Positions 5,601-12,689 of a DNA stretch of 21,419 bases are shown here, one piece after another (position 1 is the first letter of the stretch; every line of letters starts with the position of its first letter). Below the pieces are notes generated by a model. The model saw only the letters and a list, made by a program, of their open reading frames with translations, was not told where the DNA came from and did no database searches. The stretch covers positions 1 to 21,419 of the forward strand of contig JAPLSP010000722.1 of NCBI GenBank assembly GCA_026398575.1, written 5' to 3'. The translations under genes were made by a program, and so were the position numbers. Source of the stretch: Candidatus Sumerlaeota bacterium (GTDB taxonomy: Bacteria; Sumerlaeota; Sumerlaeia; JADFCT01).

Positions 5601-7595
5601 ATGAATAAGAAACTAATCTCTCTGGGTACGCTGCTCGTCATCCTCGTCATCGTGCTGGCCGTGAACCTGATCGGCGCCGTGATGTTTCGCCGGGCGCGGA
5701 TAGATATGACGGAGGAAAAGCTCTACACGCTGTCTCCCGGATCGGTCAATATCGCCCAGGGGCTGAAAGACCGCGTGACGATCAAGCTGTATTGCTCTAA
5801 CACGGCGATCGCGAGCAATTCGCTGATCAAGCTGTTCGCCGAGCGCGTGACGGGCATGCTGCGCGAGTTCGCGGCCGTCTCCAAAGGCAAGATCAAATTC
5901 GAGGTCATTGATCCGCGCCCCGATACCGAGGACCAGGAATGGGCCGAGCGCTACGGCATCACTCCCGTGGCGCGCGGCGACAATCAGGAAATGATCTACC
6001 TTGGGCTTGTCATGCTGGACGAAAACGGCGGCGAAAAAGCGATTCCGGGCTTCGATCCGCGCAAAGAAGAAACGCTGGAATACGATATCGCCAAGACGTT
6101 GTATTCGGTCAGCAACAAGGAAAAGAAAAAGGTGGGTGTGCTGGCGGGGATCAACGTCATGGGCGAACAACCGAACCCGATGGCGCGCATGAACCGCCGT
6201 CAGCAGCCGGAAAACCCCTGGGTCGTTATCCAGGAACTGCGCAACGTCTATAAGATCGAGACCATTGACAAGAGCGCGAAGGAAATCCCGAAGGACATCG
6301 AATTGCTGCTGGTCATTCACCCCAAGGATTTCAGCGACTCGCTGCAATACGCCATTGACCAGTATATCCTGCGCGGCGGCAAGGCGCTGGTGTTCGTGGA
6401 TCCCTTCTGTGAAGCGGACCAGATGCAAATGGCCGGGATGATGAACCCGCAGATGCAAATGCAGGCCAGTTACGCCTCGAACCTGCCGAAGCTGTTCAAA
6501 TCCTGGGGCATCGAAATGATCGGCAAGGAAGCCGGCGCTCCGGACGAGAGCCCGTTTGGCGGCGGCGGCGGCGGCCCGGCCATCGTGGGCGATCCCAAGC
6601 TGGCCGCCAAGGTGCAGATGCAGAATGGTTCGATTGTGGAACTGCTGATCTGGATGACCCTCGGCACGGGCAACCGCAATTCCAAGGAAATCGTCACCAA
6701 TGAGCTGGACAATCTCGTGATGGCCAGCCCCGGCGGCCTCAAGACCATCGCTCCGGCCGGCGGCGAGCGCGACGTGACGCCGCTGATTTATACGAGTGAC
6801 AAGGGCGGAACGATTGACGCGATGACGATGCGGATGATGGGCATGGGGATGGGGCCCGATCAGCTGCTCAAGCAATTCAAGGCCGCCGGCGCGCCCGTCA
6901 ATCTGGCCGTCAAGATCACCGGCAAGTTCAAGACGGCCTTTCCCGCGGGACGTCCGGCCGACAGCGGATCGCCCGAAGACAAAAAAGACGATGCCACGAG
7001 CAAGACGGCCGCCAAAGATCCCAACTTCATAGGGGAGAGCAAGCAGCCCTGTTACCTCATCGTCGTGGCCGACGTGGACATGCTGACCGACAAGTTCGCG
7101 GTCAACGTCGTCAATCTCTTCGGCCAGAAGATCGCCACGGCGATCAATGACAATCTGTCGTTCGTGGGCAACGCCGTCGAGAACCTGAGCGGCTCAAACG
7201 ACCTGATCGCGCTGCGTTCGCGCGGCCGGATTCACCGCCCGTTCACGCGCGTGCAGGAAATCGCCGCGCGCGCGCAGGAGCAATGGCGCCAGAAGGCGGA
7301 GGAGTGGGACAAGAAAGTTCAGTCTGCCAATGACGAACTGCGCCAGCTGCAGGAGACGAGCAAGGACAAGAAAATCCTGGACAAGGAATTCATGGCTCGC
7401 GTCGAGAAGTTGCGGCAGGATCGGGCCCTGGCGCAGAAAGCCCTGCGCGAAGTGAAACGCAATCTGCGCGAGGACGTCGAGCGGCTGGGCGCCTGGATCA
7501 AATTCATCAACATCGTCCTGCTGCCGATCATGGTGGTTGCGGCGGGCGCCGTGGTCTATGGCATTCGTTATTATCGAAGGAGGACGCTATCGTGA
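5601..7595 (+). CDS. GldG-like ABC transporter auxiliary protein (ABC_transp_aux family)
   Basis: A 664-residue membrane protein with one span at each end (about residues 7-28 and 632-655), placing most of it outside the cytoplasm. The opening RRARIDMTEEKLYTLSPGS and the KVGVLAG, YILRGGKALVFVDPF and NFIGESKQ elements are characteristic of the GldG/ABC_transp_aux family. The C-terminal part carries SRGRIHRPFTRVQEI and a charged, probably coiled-coil stretch (about 560-630) before the last span. Oddities: a Met/Gln-rich patch (about 274-290), a glycine run (about 318-324) and a Ser/Asp/Lys-rich insert (about 452-475). AAAGGA at 5585-5590 sets the start. It overlaps the DUF4340 gene by 4 bp. The role is thought to be as partner of the GldF-like permease; the substrate is unknown. 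Confidence 0.9.
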   Translation: MNKKLISLGTLLVILVIVLAVNLIGAVMFRRARIDMTEEKLYTLSPGSVNIAQGLKDRVTIKLYCSNTAIASNSLIKLFAERVTGMLREFAAVSKGKIKFEVIDPRPDTEDQEWAERYGITPVARGDNQEMIYLGLVMLDENGGEKAIPGFDPRKEETLEYDIAKTLYSVSNKEKKKVGVLAGINVMGEQPNPMARMNRRQQPENPWVVIQELRNVYKIETIDKSAKEIPKDIELLLVIHPKDFSDSLQYAIDQYILRGGKALVFVDPFCEADQMQMAGMMNPQMQMQASYASNLPKLFKSWGIEMIGKEAGAPDESPFGGGGGGPAIVGDPKLAAKVQMQNGSIVELLIWMTLGTGNRNSKEIVTNELDNLVMASPGGLKTIAPAGGERDVTPLIYTSDKGGTIDAMTMRMMGMGMGPDQLLKQFKAAGAPVNLAVKITGKFKTAFPAGRPADSGSPEDKKDDATSKTAAKDPNFIGESKQPCYLIVVADVDMLTDKFAVNVVNLFGQKIATAINDNLSFVGNAVENLSGSNDLIALRSRGRIHRPFTRVQEIAARAQEQWRQKAEEWDKKVQSANDELRQLQETSKDKKILDKEFMARVEKLRQDRALAQKALREVKRNLREDVERLGAWIKFINIVLLPIMVVAAGAVVYGIRYYRRRTLS

Positions 7596-9013
7596 AAGGC
7601 GGAAAACTCATAGGTTTGGCTCTGGCGGCCATCGCGCTGGGTATTGTGGCGATCATCGCCTATAAGCAGGATCAATCCACGGCGGACAAAGGCGTTGCAG
7701 GAGGCCGCCCGCGCGGCGAGCAGCTGCTTCCCGAACTGGGCAAGCGCGCCGGCGACATCGCAAGCATCGAAGTGGCCACGCCGAAGAGCAGCGACACGCT
7801 GACGCTGGTCCGCGACGAGAACAACGACTGGACCGTCGCCTCGAACGGCGGCTATCCGGCCGACGCCTCGAAGCCGGGCAAACTGCTGGTGGACCTGACG
7901 GACATCAAGGTCGCCGGACGGATGACGGATAATCCGGAGAAGTATGCGAACTTCGGCTTTAAGGACGAGACGGGGGATAAGTGCGCCATCCTCTTCAAGG
8001 ACAAGGCCGGCAAGCAGGTGACGCGCGTGATCTTCGGCGGCGAACGCAAGGCGGGCGAAGAAGATTCATCCGCGCCGATGATGGGCGGCGGACGCTACGT
8101 GCGCGTCAGCGGCGATCCCTTTGTGTATCTGGCGCAGGAGAACCTCTATTGGGTGGATACGAACATCACGAATTGGGTGAACGCGGAGATCATGACACTG
8201 CCGCAGCCGGACGTGATTTCCGTCAGCGTCAATCATGCGACGACCGAATCATTCACGGCCAACTGGGAAAATGGGACGGCTCAGATAGACAATTCGGATG
8301 GGCGGAAAATCAAAGATTCTGAAATGGACAACGTGCGCGGCGCCCTGGGCGGCCTGCGGCTGACCAACGTGATTCCTGCCAACACCGCGCAAGCCACAAG
8401 CCTGACGATGGAGAATTCCGTTACCTACACGGCTCGCGCCAAAGACGGCGTCATCTATACCGCGCAATTGGGACAGGCCGGCGACAAGCGCACTATCCGG
8501 TTGAGCGCATCGGTGGGCGAACCATTCTACGCGAAAGAAGATCAAGCCACCACGCCAGCCCTGGCGAGCGCCCAGGAAAAAGCCGGCAAGAACAAGGAAA
8601 CCGCCGAGGCGTTCAACAAGCGCCATGCGCCCTGGCTTTATGAAATGGACACCTGGAACTATGACAAGCTATCCAAGAAGCGTTCGGCGGTGACCGAGCC
8701 GCTGACCGAGCCGATAGAAGAAAAGACGGATGCGAAGCAACCCCAGGGCGGCGATCACCCGACCAGCAAGACGAAAGCGATCGGCTCCAAAGAGGCGCCC
8801 AAGCCGGTTCGGAGCGACGATAAGAAAACCACAAAGACGCTGGGCAAAGACGCCAAAGCGCTAACGCCGGCGCCCAAGACGCCGTCTTCCGCCTCCAAGG
8901 CGGCGCCGGGAAAACCGGAGATCAAACCGGTGAAACCCGAAGCCAAATCCTCCAAGCCCGAGGAGAAAAAAGCGGCGCCGACGCCCAAGCCCGCGGCCGG
9001 TGGCGGCCAATAA
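7592..9013 (+). CDS. DUF4340-family envelope protein with a Lys/Pro/Ala-rich tail
   Basis: A 473-residue protein anchored by an N-terminal span (about residues 6-24), rest extracytoplasmic. DUF4340-type features include ELGKRAGDIASIEV, TLVRDENNDWTVAS, ADASKPGKLLVDL, VIFGGE, and YVRVSGDPFVYLA, in a repeated beta-sandwich pattern. From about residue 375 to the end it is low-complexity, rich in Lys, Pro, Thr and Ala, perhaps spanning the wall or binding the surface. The GTG start is supported by GAAGGAGG at 7575-7582. It lies inside the stop of the GldG-like gene, so the two are translationally coupled. DUF4340 genes commonly follow GldG-like genes; the function of the family is unknown. A terminator follows at 9056. 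Confidence 0.88.
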   Translation: MKGGKLIGLALAAIALGIVAIIAYKQDQSTADKGVAGGRPRGEQLLPELGKRAGDIASIEVATPKSSDTLTLVRDENNDWTVASNGGYPADASKPGKLLVDLTDIKVAGRMTDNPEKYANFGFKDETGDKCAILFKDKAGKQVTRVIFGGERKAGEEDSSAPMMGGGRYVRVSGDPFVYLAQENLYWVDTNITNWVNAEIMTLPQPDVISVSVNHATTESFTANWENGTAQIDNSDGRKIKDSEMDNVRGALGGLRLTNVIPANTAQATSLTMENSVTYTARAKDGVIYTAQLGQAGDKRTIRLSASVGEPFYAKEDQATTPALASAQEKAGKNKETAEAFNKRHAPWLYEMDTWNYDKLSKKRSAVTEPLTEPIEEKTDAKQPQGGDHPTSKTKAIGSKEAPKPVRSDDKKTTKTLGKDAKALTPAPKTPSSASKAAPGKPEIKPVKPEAKSSKPEEKKAAPTPKPAAGGGQ

Positions 9014-9055
9014 AAACGCGGAGATGGGATCAAGTTTATCTTCCGGGAAGCTAAT

Positions 9056-9093
9056 GCCAAGAGCGCGGATTTTTTGCGCTTTTGGCGTTTTTC
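9056..9093 (+). terminator. Strong intrinsic terminator of the ABC/DUF4340 operon
   Basis: GCCAAGAGCGC (9056-9066) pairs with GCGCTTTTGGC (9076-9086) over 11 bp with one G-U pair, closed by a 9-nt T-rich loop, and is followed by GTTTTTC. It begins 43 nt after the stop at 9013. Confidence 0.85.
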
Positions 9094-9096
9094 TTG

Positions 9097-9126
9097 TTGA
9101 CCCGGATACCTTAGGTTTTATATAAT
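9097..9126 (+). promoter_or_regulatory. Candidate sigma-70 type promoter
   Basis: TTGACC (9097-9102) and a perfect TATAAT (9121-9126) are separated by 18 bp, immediately after the terminator. Transcription would start near 9133, giving a leader of about 220 nt for the cohesin-type gene. No other gene lies between. Confidence 0.7.
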
Positions 9127-9214
9127 TCCTTATGCTTAACATGCCGCACGGGCAACCGGTTTTCAGACGGCGGCAAGGTGAAGAAAAATTAATAAAAAAA
9201 GACACAATATGCCC

Positions 9215-9244
9215 TTGACGCTCATTGGGGAGAAGACTTATAGT
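9215..9244 (+). promoter_or_regulatory. Second candidate promoter for the cohesin-type gene
   Basis: TTGACG (9215-9220) and TATAGT (9239-9244) with an 18-bp spacer. It would give a leader of about 100 nt containing a 6-bp perfect hairpin, AGCGCC-GAT-GGCGCT, at 9297-9311. Together with the promoter at 9097 it accounts for most of the 338-bp gap 9014-9351. Confidence 0.55.
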
Positions 9245-9351
9245 GGCGTCGTTCTTGCAAGATAGGGCGGGAGACCTGTCTTTCTGCAGAGCAAATAGCG
9301 CCGATGGCGCTTGGAACTGGGAAAATTTATAACTTGTAATGGAGGCGGATC

Positions 9352-12300
9352 ATGAGTCCACGGAAAGCGGGTTGGCTGGTTCTTTTGAGCGTCGTAATGC
9401 TGGCAAGCGCCGGCTTCGCTCAAACCCAAAGCATCACGATTGGGTCTCAAAGCGTCACCGCAGGCAGTACGGCGTTACTGCCGGTGAATGTCGTTGCCAA
9501 TCTTGGCGCGGGAAGTTTGGCGGGCATCAATCTGCGCCTGGTTTATGAATCCGCCATTACATCGTCCGGAGCGACAGCCGCGGGAAGCACGCTTCTGCAT
9601 CCTGCCGATGTGTTGGATTCTTATTCTCCCGCTGGAGGGACATTGAATGTGGTTGCCTATGCGCCGACCTCCGGGTCGGTATTTCTGGGCAACTCGGGAA
9701 CTGCTTTCACGCTTCAGTTCCAGACCAGCGCCGCCGCCGCGCCGGGAACCGTTTATCATATCGGCCTGGCCGCGACGATTGTAGGACCGCCCGATACGCC
9801 GCCCTGCGGCATCTCGGATGCGCTGGGCAGCGCGACCAGCGGCTATACCTATAACTTCACGACGGGAACGATAACGATCTTGGCCGCAGCGACGCCGTCA
9901 CCGACGCCGACGACGCCCCCGAGTCCGACGCCGAGCCCGACGCCGACGGCTGGCCCGACGCCGGTGTTGCGTACCTTGTCGGTCGGTTCGCAGAATCCCG
10001 ACAGCCTCGTTCCGATCGCCGTCAGTCCGTTGGATCACAGCGGTCTTGGCGACGGTATAACGGCGTTCACGCGCACGTATGTTAATGGCAGCGTTGCGCA
10101 GCTGAGCGCGCCGGCCCTGGCCCCGAACAATAATGAGTTTGTCAAGTGGCTGAAAAACGGCGCCGACTTCCCGAACAACACCGTCGCTGTCCAGTCCGTG
10201 ACCATGAACGCCGATGTCACTATGTTGGCGATCTATCAGGCGCCATTCGTGCCGGGAACGACCTGCACACTGACGATCCAGTCCTCGCCGGACAGCGGCG
10301 TCACCATCTCCGCCGCTCCGGCAGATTTGGGCGCGCACACGGGTGTGGTCACTCCGGGCACGCTGCAATATATTTCCGGCACGACCGTCACACTCCAGGC
10401 GCCGTTGACGGCAGTCGGCAAGAACTTCCTCGAATGGGATCAGAACGGCGCCTACTTCGCGACTTCCGCCGAGATGATTTATACCGTAACCACCGATACC
10501 GTGCTGACTGCGGTTTACACGGCCGGTCCGCTGCCAGCCTTTACAGTGACGGTGGATTCAACTCCGAACCACGGCGTCACCATTACGGCAACGCCATTGG
10601 ATAACAATAGCCTCGGCGATGGGACGACGTTGTTCACTCGCTTGTATAACCAGAATACGGTCGTGGCGTTGACCGCGCCGACGGTGGACGGCGCCAGCAA
10701 CGCCTTCATCGAATGGCGCGTTGACGGCGTTGCCTTTGGCGCCGGCGCCCGCACGATCAACTACCCGGTCACTACGACTGCGACCTTGATGGCTGTATAT
10801 AATACGCCGGTGATCACTTACACGTTGACCGTGAACTCCGCGAATCCAGCCTCGGGTGTTTCGATTACCGTCAGTCCGAATGACAATGGCGGCAATGGCA
10901 GCGGCCCGACGCCGTTCACGCGCACGTATAACAGCGCGACGGTTGTGGCGCTGACGGCGCCGGCCTCGGCCAGCGGCAATAACTTTGTCCAGTGGAACAA
11001 AAACGGCGTGCTCTTTGGCACGGCCTTGGCGGCCAATGTCTCCATGACTGCGAACATGACCATGGCCGCCGTTTATGTAACCTCCACGACGCCGCCCACC
11101 ACGGGCACCGCCGCGATTGCGCTCTATGACGGCGCGACACCGATCGCGAGCGGCGGGGAAGTGATTGTGGGAACGGCCAAGATAGCTGGCGACTCGCTGG
11201 TCAAGACTCTGACCATCGTCAACCCGGGCGGCGCGCCGCTGACGGTCAGCAATCTGGTCCTGCCTGCCGGCTTCACGGGAGCGCTGCCGACGGCGGCCAT
11301 CGCCGCAGGCTCGAGCGCCACAATGACAGTCACCCTTGCAACGACGAACAAGGTGCTCTTCGGCGGCATTGCGAGCTTCGCGACCAATGTGGCCAAGGCC
11401 AATCCGTTCAAGTTCAACTTGATTGCCACCGTCAGTGAGGCGGTCGTTGTCAAAGTCCAGGCGCTCCGGTGCACGGCGACGGCCACCAGCGGTCCGGTCT
11501 TCAACCTGAAGGTAACCGGCACTGGCCCAACCTCCGATCTCAAGCTCATCATACTCAAGGGCAGCGCCGCGATCAAGGCGGTGGATATTCCCGCAAAGGG
11601 CATCACGATTCTGCGTGACTGCTCGGGTATCACCAACCTCAGTGTTGAAGGCTCGCTGCGCAATATCAATACCGCAGTGCCGATCATCCGTGTGGACGTG
11701 TCGGGCGACCTCGCTTCGCTCACAGCGGCCAAGACGGCCGTGGGCGAAGTGTTCGTGGGCGGAATACTGAAGAAGGTCGTGATGACGCAGAGCACAGACG
11801 CCACCGTCGCCGAGACGCCGCAGCAAACCGTCATCGTTTCGACCGGCGCCCTGCTCAGGGGCAACGTGGTCATCAGCTTGAACGGTGTGGGCGCGCAGCG
11901 GATCGAAATCCCGAACAGCCCCGTCATCGCGACTCTGAGCGCGAAGAAGAAGAAGGGCGGCATTGTGATCGGGAGCAACGTGGGTCTGGTCAAAGCCGGC
12001 TCGGCGCTGACACTGACGGCCACGGGCAGCGACGTGGTCGGTCCGATCCTGGTCAACGGTGAAATCAAGAAGGTCAAAGCGGCCTTGTTGGGCGCGAAGG
12101 GCGGCAACATCGCAGTGCCCGCGGCGACTACGGCCGATACGTCATCGGCCGTAACGCTGGTGGTGATCGTGTCCGGCATGAACAGCAGCGCTGTGAAGAA
12201 AGACATCACCCTTGTCCAAGGCGTGAATTCCATCAAGGCGGCTGTGGTGGCTGGCTGCGAACCTCCGGTTACCTCTGGCGGTCTGACGATCATCACGCCG

Positions 12301-12492
12301 AACTCGGCGAACGTCATCAAGAAGTTCCAGACGACTACCAGCAAGATTGCCAACAGTGACAGCTTGTACTGGAGTTCGAAGGGACCCAGTGGGAAGATGC
12401 CGGTGTTCGCTCCCAAGACTCTCGCTCCCAATATCAAAGTCGGCGGTACCGCGATTGTTCTCGAGGGAGACTACGAAGTGCTCGGCAAGTAA
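9352..12492 (+). CDS. Large secreted protein: cohesin-type domain, Pro/Thr linker, four beta repeats, ASH-like domain, beta-rich C-terminus
   Basis: A 1046-residue exported protein. Signal peptide residues 1-23 (basic start, WLVLLSVVMLASA core, GFA-Q cleavage). Residues about 27-176 resemble a cohesin-type beta-sandwich: regularly spaced hydrophobics, GINLRLVYES, the GTAFTLQFQTS strand and a closing FTTGTITI. A Pro/Thr linker runs 180-205. Four homologous repeats of about 90 residues follow (about 207-298, 304-392, 397-485, 490-578), each with T-(L/V)-(S/T)-V, FTRTY-like, N-F-(V/L/I)-(E/Q)-W and (M/T)-(A/L)-(A/M)-VY elements, like the Flg_new_2/InlB-type bacterial repeats. Residues about 587-700 look like an ASH/choice-of-anchor domain (TLTIVNPGGAPLTVSNL). 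The rest is repetitive beta-strand sequence. GGAGG at 9341-9345 supports the start. It is a single-gene unit between two terminators. No dockerin partner is seen; an adhesive or structural surface role is inferred. Confidence 0.87.
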   Translation: MSPRKAGWLVLLSVVMLASAGFAQTQSITIGSQSVTAGSTALLPVNVVANLGAGSLAGINLRLVYESAITSSGATAAGSTLLHPADVLDSYSPAGGTLNVVAYAPTSGSVFLGNSGTAFTLQFQTSAAAAPGTVYHIGLAATIVGPPDTPPCGISDALGSATSGYTYNFTTGTITILAAATPSPTPTTPPSPTPSPTPTAGPTPVLRTLSVGSQNPDSLVPIAVSPLDHSGLGDGITAFTRTYVNGSVAQLSAPALAPNNNEFVKWLKNGADFPNNTVAVQSVTMNADVTMLAIYQAPFVPGTTCTLTIQSSPDSGVTISAAPADLGAHTGVVTPGTLQYISGTTVTLQAPLTAVGKNFLEWDQNGAYFATSAEMIYTVTTDTVLTAVYTAGPLPAFTVTVDSTPNHGVTITATPLDNNSLGDGTTLFTRLYNQNTVVALTAPTVDGASNAFIEWRVDGVAFGAGARTINYPVTTTATLMAVYNTPVITYTLTVNSANPASGVSITVSPNDNGGNGSGPTPFTRTYNSATVVALTAPASASGNNFVQWNKNGVLFGTALAANVSMTANMTMAAVYVTSTTPPTTGTAAIALYDGATPIASGGEVIVGTAKIAGDSLVKTLTIVNPGGAPLTVSNLVLPAGFTGALPTAAIAAGSSATMTVTLATTNKVLFGGIASFATNVAKANPFKFNLIATVSEAVVVKVQALRCTATATSGPVFNLKVTGTGPTSDLKLIILKGSAAIKAVDIPAKGITILRDCSGITNLSVEGSLRNINTAVPIIRVDVSGDLASLTAAKTAVGEVFVGGILKKVVMTQSTDATVAETPQQTVIVSTGALLRGNVVISLNGVGAQRIEIPNSPVIATLSAKKKKGGIVIGSNVGLVKAGSALTLTATGSDVVGPILVNGEIKKVKAALLGAKGGNIAVPAATTADTSSAVTLVVIVSGMNSSAVKKDITLVQGVNSIKAAVVAGCEPPVTSGGLTIITPNSANVIKKFQTTTSKIANSDSLYWSSKGPSGKMPVFAPKTLAPNIKVGGTAIVLEGDYEVLGK

Positions 12493-12562
12493 AGCGCCCT
12501 TGCGAAGTGCGGCGGCTTGCGATGATGAAAGCCGGCTGTCCCGCTGACAACTGAAAGCCATA

Positions 12563-12598
12563 AAAGGCCCAGGGAGAAATCCTTGGGCCTTTTTCTTT
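12563..12598 (+). terminator. Strong intrinsic terminator
   Basis: AAAGGCCCAGGGA and TCCTTGGGCCTTT pair around a GAAA loop, with one G-U pair, followed by TTCTTT. It starts about 70 nt after the cohesin-type gene stop and isolates that gene from the next. Confidence 0.93.
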
Positions 12599-12689
12599 GG
12601 CGGAAGATTTTTATAATTTTTCGCGTGATTTGCGCCAATTCGAGAGTCAACAATAAGGCAAAACGTCCGCAGACAAAGGAGGCGAGAAT

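Noticed and set aside
3730..9013. Proof of gliding motility from Gld-like genes
   Set aside because: GldA/F/G-like transporters are widespread in non-gliding bacteria, and no other gld or spr genes are visible.
9290..9330. c-di-GMP (GEMM) riboswitch
   Set aside because: The GCAAAT-hairpin-GGAAC order is faintly similar, but the conserved GACGCAAAGCC segment and tetraloop receptor are missing.
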